Of a stretch of 64,000 nucleotides of DNA, positions 26,292 through 37,801 are shown in pieces (position 1 is the stretch's first letter; each line of letters opens with the position of its first letter). The DNA lies in assembly GCF_001553605.1 (NCBI RefSeq), contig NZ_CP014229.1, forward strand, positions 3,376,501 to 3,440,500, read 5' to 3'. This DNA is from Desulfovibrio fairfieldensis. Its GTDB lineage: Bacteria; Desulfobacterota; Desulfovibrionia; Desulfovibrionales; Desulfovibrionaceae. The notes beneath the pieces were generated by a model that ran no database searches, was not told where the DNA came from, and was given only the letters and a program-made list of their open reading frames with translations. A program made the translations under genes and the position numbers.

Positions 26292-26925
26292 CTATCTGTT
26301 CAGCCAGTACGCCACGCTTGGCCGGGCATTTCTCGAGCATCTGTGGATGGTTGCCGTTGTTCTCGGGCTCTCGCTGGCTGCTGCGGCGGTTTTGACCGTG
26401 ACGGCCATGTATTCAAGAGTCTGGTCCGCCTTTCTGGTGAACCTCTTTTCCGTGATTTACGCCATTCCCAGCCTGGCGCTGTTCGCCATCCTCATTCCCG
26501 CCACCGGCCTGGGGAAGACCACGGCGATCATTGTTCTTATCCTCTACAATCAATATGTGCTGCTGCGCAATTTTCTTGCCGGTCTGCGCGGGGTGGACCC
26601 GGCAATGCTTGAGGCCGCCGCCGGAATGGGCATGACCACGTTGCAGATGCTGTATAAAATCCGCCTGCCCCTGTCGCTCAATCCCCTGTTCGCCGGACTT
26701 CGCCTTGCCGCCGTTTCGACCATCGGCATAGCGACCATCGCCGCGACCATCAATGCGGGCGGCCTGGGCAGCATTTTGTTTGACGGCTTGCGCTCCATGA
26801 ACATGTATAAAATCATGTGGGGAGCGCTGCTTTCCGCCTGTCTGGCTATTGGGGCGAACCACCTGCTGCTGTGGCTGGAAAACAAAGTGGCCGTAACCAT
26901 TCCCGGAACGAAAGACGGCGTATGA
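26284..26925 (+). CDS. Osmoprotectant ABC transporter permease (OpuCD/YehW-like)
   Basis: The second permease of the transporter: 213 residues and about six transmembrane helices. The coupling loop is LEAAAGMGMTTLQMLYKIRL, and VSTIGIATIAATINAGGLGS is typical of OpuCD/YehW. ATG 26284 overlaps the ATPase stop by eight bases; a TTG at 26278 is possible but less likely. It is paralogous to the first permease of the operon, so the channel is a heterodimer. The gene ends about 80 bases before a strong terminator. Confidence 0.9.
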   Translation: MFDYLFSQYATLGRAFLEHLWMVAVVLGLSLAAAAVLTVTAMYSRVWSAFLVNLFSVIYAIPSLALFAILIPATGLGKTTAIIVLILYNQYVLLRNFLAGLRGVDPAMLEAAAGMGMTTLQMLYKIRLPLSLNPLFAGLRLAAVSTIGIATIAATINAGGLGSILFDGLRSMNMYKIMWGALLSACLAIGANHLLLWLENKVAVTIPGTKDGV

Positions 26926-27002
26926 AGCGGGCGCGTTGAGGAACCGGCCGACGTGGGGCCGGAGACGCCTGCGGGAAAAGCGTTTTGTTATTTTCCGATA
27001 TG

Positions 27003-27059
27003 AAAAGGTCCACGGGCCAAGGCGGCGAAGGATGCCGTCTCTGGCCTGTGGACCTTTTT
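27003..27059. terminator. Bidirectional terminator between the osmoprotectant operon and metK
   Basis: AAAAGGTCCACGGGCCA (27003-27019) pairs with TGGCCTGTGGACCTTTTT (27042-27059), with one G-T pair. A T-run follows on the plus strand, and an A-run precedes it, giving a T-run on the minus strand. It can end both the transporter mRNA and the leftward metK mRNA. Confidence 0.88.
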
Positions 27060-27132
27060 CAATTTTTCAATCCGGCCGGAAGCTGAAAGGCGTAGCCCCG
27101 GCGAGCCTTCAAAACAGACGTACGCCGTCGCG

Positions 27133-28305
27133 CTAGACTTTGGCGGCGGTGCGCAGGTCGGCCGCCGCGTCCGTGGCTTCCCAGGTGAATTCCGGCAGCT
27201 CGCGGCCGAAATGCCCGTAGCAGGAGGTCTTGGCGTAAATGGGGCGCTTGAGATTCAGGCGCTTGCTGATGAAATAGGGGCGCAGGTCAAAGACTTCGCG
27301 CACGGCCTTGGTCAGGATTTCGTCCGGGATGTCGCCCGTGCCCTGAGAGGACACCAGCACGCTCACCGGCTGGGCCACGCCGATGCAATAGGCGATCTGC
27401 ACTTCGCAGACCGGCGCGAGACCGGCGGCCACCACATTCTTGGCAATGTAGCGGCCCATATACGCGCCGGAGCGGTCCACCTTGGAGGGGTCCTTGCCGG
27501 AAAATGCGCCGCCGCCGTGATGGCCGCTGCCGCCGTAGGTATCCTGAATGATTTTACGGCCGGTAAGCCCGCAGTCGCCCATGGGGCCGCCCACCACGAA
27601 GCGGCCCGTGGTGTTGATGAAGATTTCGCAGTCCTTTTCGTCAAAATAGCCCGAGGGTCCCAGAATGGGGCGGATGACCTCGTTTTTCACGGCTTCGGCC
27701 ACTTCGCCCTGGCTGGCGCTGGCCGCGTGCTGGGTGGAGACCACCACGTTGTTGATGCGCACGGGCTTGCCGTCCTGATACTCGAAGGAGACCTGGGTTT
27801 TGCCGTCCGGGCGGAAGAAATCCACGATGCCGTCCTTGCGCACGCGGGCCAGCTGCTGCGAAAGCTGGTGGGCCCAGTAGATGGGCGCGGGCATCAGGGT
27901 GGCGGTTTCATTGCAGGCGTAGCCGAACATCATGCCCTGGTCGCCGGCGCCCTGATCTTCGGGCTTGGTGCGCAGCACGCCCTGGGCGATGTCCGGCGAC
28001 TGATGGTCGATGGAGGAAATCACCGCGCAGGTCTGCCAGTCAAAGCCCATTTCCGAGCTGTTGTAGCCGATGTTCTTGATGGTATCGCGCACTACCTTGG
28101 GCAGGTCCGCATAGCCGCGCGTGCTGATTTCGCCGGCAATGACGGCCATGCCCGTGGTCACCAGGGTTTCGCAGGCCACGTGAGCTTCCGAGTCCTGGGC
28201 CAGCAGGGTGTCCAGCACGGCGTCGGAAATCTGGTCGGCCACCTTGTCGGGATGTCCCTCGGTCACGGATTCGGAGGTGAAAAAGTATTTGCCCTTGGTT
28301 TGCAT
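27133..28305 (-). CDS. metK: S-adenosylmethionine synthetase
   Basis: Makes SAM from methionine and ATP. The 390-residue protein has the expected length and all main motifs: [20 protein letters not shown] near the N-terminus, [16 protein letters not shown] (about residues 117-132) and [20 protein letters not shown] (about 257-276). No SAM riboswitch was seen upstream; only 30 bases separate it from panC, so it may share that transcript. AAGGAGA precedes the start. With metE nearby it forms part of a methionine/SAM neighbourhood. Confidence 0.97.
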   Translation of the reverse strand: MQTKGKYFFTSESVTEGHPDKVADQISDAVLDTLLAQDSEAHVACETLVTTGMAVIAGEISTRGYADLPKVVRDTIKNIGYNSSEMGFDWQTCAVISSIDHQSPDIAQGVLRTKPEDQGAGDQGMMFGYACNETATLMPAPIYWAHQLSQQLARVRKDGIVDFFRPDGKTQVSFEYQDGKPVRINNVVVSTQHAASASQGEVAEAVKNEVIRPILGPSGYFDEKDCEIFINTTGRFVVGGPMGDCGLTGRKIIQDTYGGSGHHGGGAFSGKDPSKVDRSGAYMGRYIAKNVVAAGLAPVCEVQIAYCIGVAQPVSVLVSSQGTGDIPDEILTKAVREVFDLRPYFISKRLNLKRPIYAKTSCYGHFGRELPEFTWEATDAAADLRTAAKV

Positions 28306-28335
28306 TGTCGTCTCCTTGCGAAATGGAATGTCGTC

Positions 28336-29184
28336 TTATGAACGCAGCAGAATATTGTCAATGAGCCGGGCCTTGCCCATGCGCACCGCGCAGGCCATCA
28401 GGGCCGGGCCGTTTACCTCGTTGAGCTGAGCCATGGATTCGGGATGCACAATGGAAAGATAGTCCAGACGGCCCAGGGGCAGGCGCTCGGCCCAGCGCCG
28501 CAGCACTGCCTCGCGCAACAGGGCCGCGCTGGTTTCGCCTTCCTGCGCCAGCTTTTGGGCGTAGAGCAGAGCCGCGCGGATTTCCGGGGCCTGGGCGCGT
28601 TCCGCGGCGGTCATATAGACGTTGCGGGAGGACAGGGCCAGACCGTCGGCCTCGCGCACCGTCGGACGGGCCTCAATGCGCGTGGGCACGTTGAGGTCGC
28701 GGACCATGCGGCGGATGATGGCCTGCTGCTGCCAGTCCTTTTGGCCGAACACGGCGACATCGGCCCTGGTGAGCATAAAAAGTTTGAGCACCACGGTGCA
28801 GACCCCCCGGAAATGGATGGGCCGGCTCTGGCCGCAGAGGCCTTTCGCCAGTTCCGGCACCTCCACCCAGGTGGCGTGGTCCGGCGCGTACATGGAACCC
28901 GGCTCGGGCATAAAGAGCACGTCCGCGCCGCGGCTTTCGGCAATGGCGGCGTCGCGCTCGGCGTTGCGGGGGTAGGCTTCCAGATCCTCGCCGGGGCCGA
29001 ACTGCGCGGGATTCACGAACAGGCTGACCACCAGACGCTTGGCCAGTCCGCGCGCGTGGACCATCAGGTCTTCATGCCCGGCGTGGTAATAACCCATGGT
29101 GGGAACCAGGGCGATGTCCTCGCCCTGGGCGTGCCAGGCCCGGCATTTGGCCGCCAATTCTTGGGGATTGGTTAATATCTGCAT
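28336..29184 (-). CDS. panC: Pantothenate synthetase
   Basis: Joins pantoate and beta-alanine with ATP to form pantothenate for coenzyme A. The 282-residue protein contains LVPTMGYYHAGHEDLMVHAR (about residues 25-44; the HxGH part binds ATP), SLFVNPAQFGPGEDLEAYPR, FGQKDWQQQAIIRRMV and SSRNVYMTAAERAQAP. The usual GALHEGH is GYYHAGH here, a small variation that keeps the histidines. ATG 29184 fits the family start; a longer in-frame start at 29340 would add 52 non-conserved residues. It is upstream of metK on the same strand. Confidence 0.95.
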   Translation of the reverse strand: MQILTNPQELAAKCRAWHAQGEDIALVPTMGYYHAGHEDLMVHARGLAKRLVVSLFVNPAQFGPGEDLEAYPRNAERDAAIAESRGADVLFMPEPGSMYAPDHATWVEVPELAKGLCGQSRPIHFRGVCTVVLKLFMLTRADVAVFGQKDWQQQAIIRRMVRDLNVPTRIEARPTVREADGLALSSRNVYMTAAERAQAPEIRAALLYAQKLAQEGETSAALLREAVLRRWAERLPLGRLDYLSIVHPESMAQLNEVNGPALMACAVRMGKARLIDNILLRS

Positions 29185-29360
29185 ATCAAGGTATTGTGAT
29201 ATAGTTGATGAATGTCCTCTTATACATGCGCGCACCAAGCTTGTAAAGGAAAACAGGCCGGGAAAGCAGGGCCGACGCAACTTACGCCCTGGCCGGGCGC
29301 GCGGCGCGCCCGCCTTGACCCCCCTTGGGCTTGCGGGCATAACAATGCGCGGAGGCTTGC

Positions 29361-29930
29361 ATGGTCAAACCGTTTTATCAGGGCAAACTGGACACCTTCT
29401 GCGCCATTTACGCGGTGCTCAACGCTCTGCGCCTGACCCACGGCATCCGGGTGCTCAAGGCGCGGGACATTCTCAACGAAACCCTGCTGGCCCTGGCAGG
29501 CGCGCCCGAAGCCTTCAGGGCCGTGCTGGATCAGGAAACAGATTATCTCAATCTGGTGGACGGCATGCTGCGGGCGCAGAGCCGCGCCTTTCCCCTGGAG
29601 GTGCGCAGGCCTTTTGCCCCGGAGGAGCGGCCCACAGTGGACGAGCTCTGGCGGGTCTGCCGGGAATGGCTCGCGCCGGAGCGCGGCCGCGCGGTCATTT
29701 TCCGCTTTCTGCGCAGCCTGACCCCGGAGGGCCCGCCGGTGAATCGCCACTGGACCACCGCCGACCGCATGGACGATGAAATCCTGCACCTCTTTGATTG
29801 CAGCCATGAGGCCGAAGCCATTCTGAACATCCGCAAGGACAGTTTCGTCACCCGGCCCGAGGCCGTGAGCCAGGGCCGTCTGCTCTATATCCAGCCCGGC
29901 AGTCTGCGTCTGCTGCGTCTTCCGTTTTAA
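29361..29930 (+). CDS. Putative papain-fold cysteine peptidase-like protein, uncharacterised
   Basis: A 189-residue protein with no signal peptide. The N-terminus, PFYQGKLDTFCAIYAVLNAL (residues 4-23), has the arrangement of papain-like enzymes: an oxyanion Gln, then Cys at the head of a helix. A His follows in VNRHWTTADRM (about residue 128) and an Asp in ILHLFDCSHE (about residue 143), in the correct order for a Gln-Cys-His-Asp/Asn active site. I do not know a named family for it, so enzyme activity is inference. AATGCGCGGAGG-like sequence precedes ATG 29361. The stop codon TAA is the first three bases of a long-hairpin repeat. Divergent from panC. Confidence 0.7.
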   Translation: MVKPFYQGKLDTFCAIYAVLNALRLTHGIRVLKARDILNETLLALAGAPEAFRAVLDQETDYLNLVDGMLRAQSRAFPLEVRRPFAPEERPTVDELWRVCREWLAPERGRAVIFRFLRSLTPEGPPVNRHWTTADRMDDEILHLFDCSHEAEAILNIRKDSFVTRPEAVSQGRLLYIQPGSLRLLRLPF

Positions 29931-30029
29931 GGAAGCGCTGACTACCGGTCTTTTTGCCCTCTGCCCGCGTCAGGCCCGCTCCGTGGCCCTCGGCAAAGAA
30001 CAACATCCTCAGTAATCAGCACTTCCTTA
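29928..30029. repeat. Long-hairpin repeat, family A-related short copy
   Basis: A 102-base element bounded by TA. Ends TAAGGAAGCGCTGACTAC and GTAATCAGCACTTCCTTA pair along their length with two C/A positions, which become G-U pairs in a minus-strand transcript. The inner sequence CTTTTTGCCCTCTGCCCGCG is close to CTTTTTGCCCTCCTGCCGCG in the copy at 60603-60751, and GTCAG follows both. TAA of the preceding gene is its left end. It also lies directly after the minus-strand metE and may serve as its terminator. Confidence 0.7.
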
Positions 30030-30071
30030 CCAGTCTATCGGATAGGCAGGTTTCGACCCGTCCGGTGCGCG

Positions 30072-32336
30072 TCAGCGCAGGCTTTCACGTACCCGCAAAG
30101 CGGCGACGACCATATTCTCAAGAGAAGGATATGCCTCGTCCCACTGGCGGGTTTTCAGGCCGCAATCGGGATTCACCCACAACTGTTCCTTGGGAATGTG
30201 GCGCAAGGCCCTGCGCAGGAGATCCGTCATCTCCTCCACGCCGGGAATGCGCGGGCTGTGGATGTCGTACACGCCCGGCCCCACTTCTCCCTGATAGCGG
30301 AACTCGGTGAAGGCTTCCAGCAGTTCCATGCCGCTGCGGCTGGATTCAATGCTGATGACGTCCGCATCCATTTGGGCGATCCAGGGCAGAATGGCATTGA
30401 ACTCGCTGTAGCACATATGGGTGTGGATCTGTGTGGCGTCCTCCACGCCGGACGCGGCCAGACGGAAGGCGTCCACCGCCCGGCGCAGATAGTCTTCCGC
30501 CGAGGCTTTGGTCAGGGGCATGCCTTCCCGCAGGGCGGCCTCGTCGATCTGGATGATGCGGATGCCCGCCTTTTCCAGATCCAGCACTTCGTCGCGGATA
30601 GCCAGAGCGATCTGTTTGCAGACTTCGCCGCGTTCCAGGTCCTCGCGAACGAAGCTCCAGCAGAGAATCGTCACCGGGCCGGTCAGCATGCCCTTAACCG
30701 GTTTTTGCGTGAGCGACTGCGCGTAGAGAATCCAGTCCACGGTCATGGGCCGCTTGCGGTACACGTCGCCGTAGATGACGGGCGGCTTTACGCAGCGGCT
30801 GCCGTAGCTCTGCACCCAGCCATTCTGCGTAAAGCAGAAGCCGCCGAGCTGCTGGCCGAAATATTCCACCATATCGTTGCGCTCAGCCTCGCCATGCACA
30901 AGGACGTCCAGGCCCAGTTTCTCCTGCTTTGCGATGCAGTTTTTGATTTCCTGTCTGATGGCGGCCAGATAGTCCGCTTCCGGCATGTCGCCCCGCTTGT
31001 AGTCCAGGCGGGTTTTACGGATGGCGGCGGTCTGAGGGAAGGAGCCGATGGTCGTGGTGGGCAGCGGGGGCAGGTTGAGCCAGGCCTGCGCGGCATGCCG
31101 CTGCGGATAGGCCGAGCGGCGGGAAAGCTGGTCCGGCGTGACGGCGGACGCGCGTCGGCGCACGGCGTCAATGCGGCTGTCGGCATGCCCGGCAGCCGCC
31201 CGCAATACGGCGGCATTGGCCGCCAGGGCCGCGTTGTCGCCGTTTTCCGCAATGTTTCGCAGGTCGGTCAGCTCCGCGCACTTCTGCACGGCAAAGGCCA
31301 TGCGGTTCCGGATGTGCTCCGGCAGGGTTGTTTCTTCCTCCAGGTCCACAGGGCAGTGCAGCAGCGAGCAGCTTGATCCCAGCAAAACCCGTTCCGTGCC
31401 GAGCGCGGCGACGGCCCGCGTGACAAGGGGCAGGATTTGGGCGTAATCGCTTTTCCAGATATTGCGTCCGTTCACCACGCCGAGCGAAAGCGCCGTGTCG
31501 GCGGGGAGCTTGTCCAGAACGGCATCCAGTTGTTCCCTGCCGCGCACCATGTCCACATGCAGCGTTGCGCAGCCGGAAGCGAGGGCTAGATCCAGATTCC
31601 GGCAGAGCGGGCCGAAATAGGTCGTCAGCATGAGCTTGCCGTTGCTGGCCGTGTTCAGGGCCGCGTAGGCCTCCCGAAAAGCCCCGCTCGCCTCTTGCGG
31701 CAGAAGTTCCGTGCAGAGCACGGGTTCCTCAACCTGGATGCGGTCGCACAAGGGCGCAAGAAGCGTAAAAAGGTCGGCATAGGCGGCCGTAACCGCGTTC
31801 AGCCGCGCCCACTTGTGCGCGCCGTTGCGGGCTTTTGCCAGGGCCAGCCAGGTGAACGGACCGATCAGGGCCGGTTTCGGCGAAAAGCCGAGTTCCCCGG
31901 CCAGCCTTGTATCCGCGACCAGCGGGTGCTCTTCGCGATGCCAGGGCGTATCGGCATCGATTTCTGGCACAAGATAGTGGTAGTTGGTGTCAAACCACTT
32001 GGTCATTTCCAGGGCCGGAATGTTGCGCCGCGCATCGCCGCGCGCCAAGCTGAAATACAGGTCCGGGTGCGCGTCCTTGAGGCAGGGGGCAAAGCGGGGG
32101 GGCATTGCGCCGAGCATGCGGGTTATGTCCAGCATGCGGTCGTAGAGTGAAAAATCGCCTGTGGTCACATAGTCAAGACCGGCGTCTTGCTGGATGCGCC
32201 AATGGCGCTTCTTCAGCGCCGTGCAGGTTTCGGTAAGCGCTTCAGCGGCAAGATCGCCTTTCCAGAAGGCTTCGAGAACCTGTTTCAGCTCTCGCTGTTT
32301 TCCGATGGACGGGAAACCGAGAATGTGGGTTCGCAT
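30072..32336 (-). CDS. metE: Cobalamin-independent methionine synthase
   Basis: Transfers the methyl group of 5-methyltetrahydropteroyltri-L-glutamate to homocysteine. The 754-residue protein is full length with both barrel halves. The C-terminal domain has TTTIGSFPQT, VHGEAERNDMVEYFGQQL, the zinc-site region IHTHMCYSEFN with His and Cys, and WVNPDCGLKTR with the last zinc Cys. AAGGAGCATCCC precedes the ATG. The long leader carries a cobalamin riboswitch, so the gene should be off when B12 is present, when a B12-dependent MetH elsewhere would work. It is slightly less GC-rich in the third codon position than dsr genes but not strikingly so. Confidence 0.97.
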   Translation of the reverse strand: MRTHILGFPSIGKQRELKQVLEAFWKGDLAAEALTETCTALKKRHWRIQQDAGLDYVTTGDFSLYDRMLDITRMLGAMPPRFAPCLKDAHPDLYFSLARGDARRNIPALEMTKWFDTNYHYLVPEIDADTPWHREEHPLVADTRLAGELGFSPKPALIGPFTWLALAKARNGAHKWARLNAVTAAYADLFTLLAPLCDRIQVEEPVLCTELLPQEASGAFREAYAALNTASNGKLMLTTYFGPLCRNLDLALASGCATLHVDMVRGREQLDAVLDKLPADTALSLGVVNGRNIWKSDYAQILPLVTRAVAALGTERVLLGSSCSLLHCPVDLEEETTLPEHIRNRMAFAVQKCAELTDLRNIAENGDNAALAANAAVLRAAAGHADSRIDAVRRRASAVTPDQLSRRSAYPQRHAAQAWLNLPPLPTTTIGSFPQTAAIRKTRLDYKRGDMPEADYLAAIRQEIKNCIAKQEKLGLDVLVHGEAERNDMVEYFGQQLGGFCFTQNGWVQSYGSRCVKPPVIYGDVYRKRPMTVDWILYAQSLTQKPVKGMLTGPVTILCWSFVREDLERGEVCKQIALAIRDEVLDLEKAGIRIIQIDEAALREGMPLTKASAEDYLRRAVDAFRLAASGVEDATQIHTHMCYSEFNAILPWIAQMDADVISIESSRSGMELLEAFTEFRYQGEVGPGVYDIHSPRIPGVEEMTDLLRRALRHIPKEQLWVNPDCGLKTRQWDEAYPSLENMVVAALRVRESLR

Positions 32337-32599
32337 GGGATGCTCCTTTCAAAAGAGTTGAAAGGGCAGTCTATTTCACGTGCGTCCAGAGCCGGAATAC
32401 AGGGATGCATCCGGAGAGGGCGGTCCGTCTTTGTGCAGGATAAACCGCGCCGCTAAATTGCCGCACGGCGCATCCGCCGCTGAGCCGTGGAACGCAAAAC
32501 AGCGGAGATGCCGGGCCGTTGGGCGGCAATTTCAAGCGTAAGCTCCAGTCCGGGCAAATGCCTATACGCGAGACAGTACTGCCGTGCCGCGCCGATCGC

Positions 32600-32755
32600 G
32601 GCCATTGTGACAAGTCGTCTCCTGACTTCCGGCCCGTGCTCGCCTTGCCTTCCCGTTCGTCCGTGTCGAACAGTGGCTTCGGCTGGGTTTGTCCCGGTTA
32701 CAGTGGCGCGTCCGTAGCGGATTTACACCGCTTTCCGTTTCTCATCACAATATCT
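32600..32755 (-). ncRNA. Cobalamin riboswitch upstream of metE
   Basis: On the minus strand the conserved order is clear: GGAAAGCGGTGTAAATCCGC, CGGAC-GCGCCACTGT, AGCCGAAGCCACTGTTCG, GGGAAGGC, and finally GGAAGTCAGGAGACGACTTG. These are the core and B12-box of the adenosyl/methyl-cobalamin riboswitch class. It lies about 265 bases before metE. The leader between contains GC-rich palindromes, but a single obvious terminator with a U-run was not found. Confidence 0.95.
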
Positions 32756-32949
32756 AGATAAATTGATATATACTTTGGCCTGTGCTGTCAAGCATTGCCG
32801 AAGGACAGGCCCACGGGGCGAAGGCGTGGAAAATCGCCGCAAGAGGGCGGTGTTCAATGGGGGGGCATGGATTGGGGACGGCGTTGCCCCCCGGCGGCCT
32901 TTCCGAGAAGCGCATGGATCAGGAAAAGCGTTCCGGCGGTAGCGGCGGT

Positions 32950-35172
32950 TCAGTATTCCCGGTCCGGAGCGTTCAGGCCCAGGGGCAGGTTCAGGCGGAG
33001 GGCTTCCTCCTGGAGACTGGGGTCCACCCAGAAGGCTTTTTCCTGCACAAAGCTGAGCACTTCGAATTCCTCGGGATCCACCGGGCGCGCGTAATAGTAG
33101 CCCTGGGCGTAATTGCAGCCGATGCTGAGCAGGAAGTGCGCCTGCTCCACGGTTTCCACGCCCTCGGCGATGATTTTCATCTTGAGCTGGCGGGCCATGG
33201 TGACGGTGTTGCGGGCCACGATCTGGCCGCGTTCATTGTCCGTGCCGTCGCTGATGAAGGTGCGGTCCAGCTTGACGATGTTGAAAGGCAGGGCGCGCAG
33301 GGTACTCAGGGAGGAATAGCCCGTGCCGAAATCATCCATGGAAAAGACGAAACCCTGTTTCTGGAGGTCGTTCATGACCCGGATCAGGGTTTTTTCGCTT
33401 TCAAAAAAGGCGCTTTCCGTGAGCTCCAGCTCCAGCAGATGCCGGGGCAAATGGTATTTGTCGGTCAGGGCCAGCAGCTTGCCGCAGAAATGGTCGTCGT
33501 TGAAGTGCATGCGCGAGACGTTGATGGACACGGGCGTGGGCCGGTAGCCTTTGTTCAGCCAGAGGCGCAGCATTTTACAGGTCTGTTCCCAGATGTACTC
33601 GTCAAAACGGACGATGAAGCCGTTGCGTTCGAACAGCGGCACAAAGCGGCCCGGCAGGATCAGTCCGTCCGTGGGGTGCCGCCAGCGGGCCAGAGCCTCG
33701 GCCCCCACAATGCGGCCGCTGGAAATCTCCACCTTGGGCTGGAGATAGAGCACGAACTGGCCTTTTTCCAGAGCCTCGTGCATTTGATCCTTGATATTGT
33801 TTTCATCCAGCAGCCGGGCGCGCAGCTCGCCGTCATAAAAGGCATAGTTGGTCAGGTCGCTGCCCTTGACGGTTTTCAGGGCCAGATGGGCCCAGTCGCA
33901 GAGCACGTGCACCGGGGTCCTGCGTTTTTCCACCGGGCAGATGCCGAAAAAGAGCATGACCCGGTAAGACTGGGTATATTCGCGCAACTGGCGCGAGAGC
34001 CAGCCCACAAAACGCCGGACCCGCTCGCGGTCGCCCGCGAGGCAGGCCACAAATACATCGCCGGACAGGCGGGCGAAGGTTTCCCACCGCTTGTCGATCT
34101 GTTCGCGCACGAGATGGGCGATGGCCCGCAGCAGGCGGTCGCCTTCCTCCAGGCCGAACATTTCGTTGATGCCCTTGAAGCCCGCCACGTCGAAACGCAC
34201 GATATGACGCGGCCCGTCGCCCTGGCGGATCAGCAGGTCGGCCTTTTCAAAAAAGGTCTGCATGTTGTACGCGCCGGTCAGGGGGTCGTATTCAGCCCTG
34301 AAGCGCAGGGCCTGCGTGGCCCGTGTGACTTCATCCACGTCGCTGATGGTGCCGATGTAGCGGATGCCGAGGTCCGGGTCGGCCAGGCAGGTATAGGTGA
34401 CCCTGCACCAGATGAGGCGCCCGTCGCGGCGGCGCAGGCGCACGGTCATCTCGCCGGAGGAGGCGCCTTGCTCCAGCGCGTTCAGGCAGTCTTTGAAAAT
34501 TCCTCCGTCCTCCGGGGAAAGCACATTGTCCTCGCGCCAGACGTCAAAAAGCCAGCGGCCGTTGTAATCGCCCGCCAGCAGTTGCGGAATGTGCGGCGAG
34601 GTGTAGGTGGGCTGATTGTCGCGCCATTCGAACACCAGAGTATTGGTGTGGTCCAGCACGGCCTTGTAGCGCAGCTCATCCAGACGCCGGCGCTGGAGCA
34701 GGGCGTTTTCGCGGGCCAGGCCGACGGCGCGTTTCTGCTCGTCCACATCCTGCACGCAGATCATGTGCAGGGGGCGGCCGGAAGCGGCACAAACCAGGGG
34801 AAAGACAGTGAAGCGCGCCCAGCGGTATTGCCCGTCGAGGCATTTTTTGCGCACGTCGCCGGAGGCATAGCCCTGTTTGAGATTTTCTCCCTGGAGCAGG
34901 GCCTTGGGATTGAGCACGCGCAGGAAAATTTCCCGGTCTTCAGGATGGATGAGCGTCTCGGCAATGGCCCGCAGGGTGGCGGCCACGCCCATGCCGGGCG
35001 GCGGCGGGCAGAAGCGCACGTCGCCCATGTGGATCAGACGGTAGCTGTCGCCGCTGAAATCCACTTCAAAGATTTCGCCGAAGATGCTGCGCAGCACGCA
35101 GTTGTAGCGGGCCTGCTCCATCTCGTCCGTTGCCGGTCCCGGCGCGGCCGATGTCTGAACCCGCTGTTCCAT
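32950..35172 (-). CDS. PAS-PAS-GGDEF(degenerate)-EAL c-di-GMP phosphodiesterase
   Basis: A 740-residue cytoplasmic signalling protein without membrane segments. Two PAS-like parts cover about residues 20-300 (DGQYRWARFTVFPL and DGRLIWCRVTYTCL). The GGDEF domain follows (about 300-465), but its active motif reads RLSGDVF instead of GGDEF, so it cannot make c-di-GMP and may act as a GTP sensor. The EAL domain (about 485-735) keeps EALARW, NVSRMHF, ELTESAFF, DDFGTGYSSL, the KLDR lysine and AEGVETVEQ, so phosphodiesterase activity is expected. It is a tandem paralogue of the next gene upstream. A role in motility or attachment is likely for the family. Confidence 0.9.
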   Translation of the reverse strand: MEQRVQTSAAPGPATDEMEQARYNCVLRSIFGEIFEVDFSGDSYRLIHMGDVRFCPPPPGMGVAATLRAIAETLIHPEDREIFLRVLNPKALLQGENLKQGYASGDVRKKCLDGQYRWARFTVFPLVCAASGRPLHMICVQDVDEQKRAVGLARENALLQRRRLDELRYKAVLDHTNTLVFEWRDNQPTYTSPHIPQLLAGDYNGRWLFDVWREDNVLSPEDGGIFKDCLNALEQGASSGEMTVRLRRRDGRLIWCRVTYTCLADPDLGIRYIGTISDVDEVTRATQALRFRAEYDPLTGAYNMQTFFEKADLLIRQGDGPRHIVRFDVAGFKGINEMFGLEEGDRLLRAIAHLVREQIDKRWETFARLSGDVFVACLAGDRERVRRFVGWLSRQLREYTQSYRVMLFFGICPVEKRRTPVHVLCDWAHLALKTVKGSDLTNYAFYDGELRARLLDENNIKDQMHEALEKGQFVLYLQPKVEISSGRIVGAEALARWRHPTDGLILPGRFVPLFERNGFIVRFDEYIWEQTCKMLRLWLNKGYRPTPVSINVSRMHFNDDHFCGKLLALTDKYHLPRHLLELELTESAFFESEKTLIRVMNDLQKQGFVFSMDDFGTGYSSLSTLRALPFNIVKLDRTFISDGTDNERGQIVARNTVTMARQLKMKIIAEGVETVEQAHFLLSIGCNYAQGYYYARPVDPEEFEVLSFVQEKAFWVDPSLQEEALRLNLPLGLNAPDREY

Positions 35173-35281
35173 TACGCATCCTTGACGCGGTCGGCGTTTG
35201 GAAGCTCATGACAGGAGACTTCCTTGTAATTTTTTAGCACTCCCGCCGCCAGTTGGCAATCCGGGCGCGTAGCGGCGTGGT

Positions 35282-37522
<2,241 letters not shown>

Positions 37523-37801
37523 CCGTCCTTCAGCGCATATTCGGGAAACAGCGGCTGGCAGCAGGACAGGGGCCGCCGGAAGGATCGCCGTATCTTTTTG
37601 TCCCAATGACAAAAAAGACTAGCATGTCGGCCACCGGATTAACAAGATGTATGGTGGATTCATTTTAAAACATCCCTTCAAAACCTTTTGCCGGAGCAAG
37701 CCCTTCTGTGCCGTTTTCCTTTTTCCCGATGGGGTGTGCCCGCTCCGTGCGCCGGGCGCGGACCGGATGACAAGCGGGCGCGGGCGCTGTATCATGCGGC
37801 G

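Noticed and set aside
28306-28335. SAM riboswitch upstream of metK
   Set aside because: Only 30 bases lie between panC and metK, and no SAM-box motif was seen there or before panC.
30198-31376. A 392-codon plus-strand frame opposite metE
   Set aside because: Shadow frame with no recognisable domain; metE is certain.
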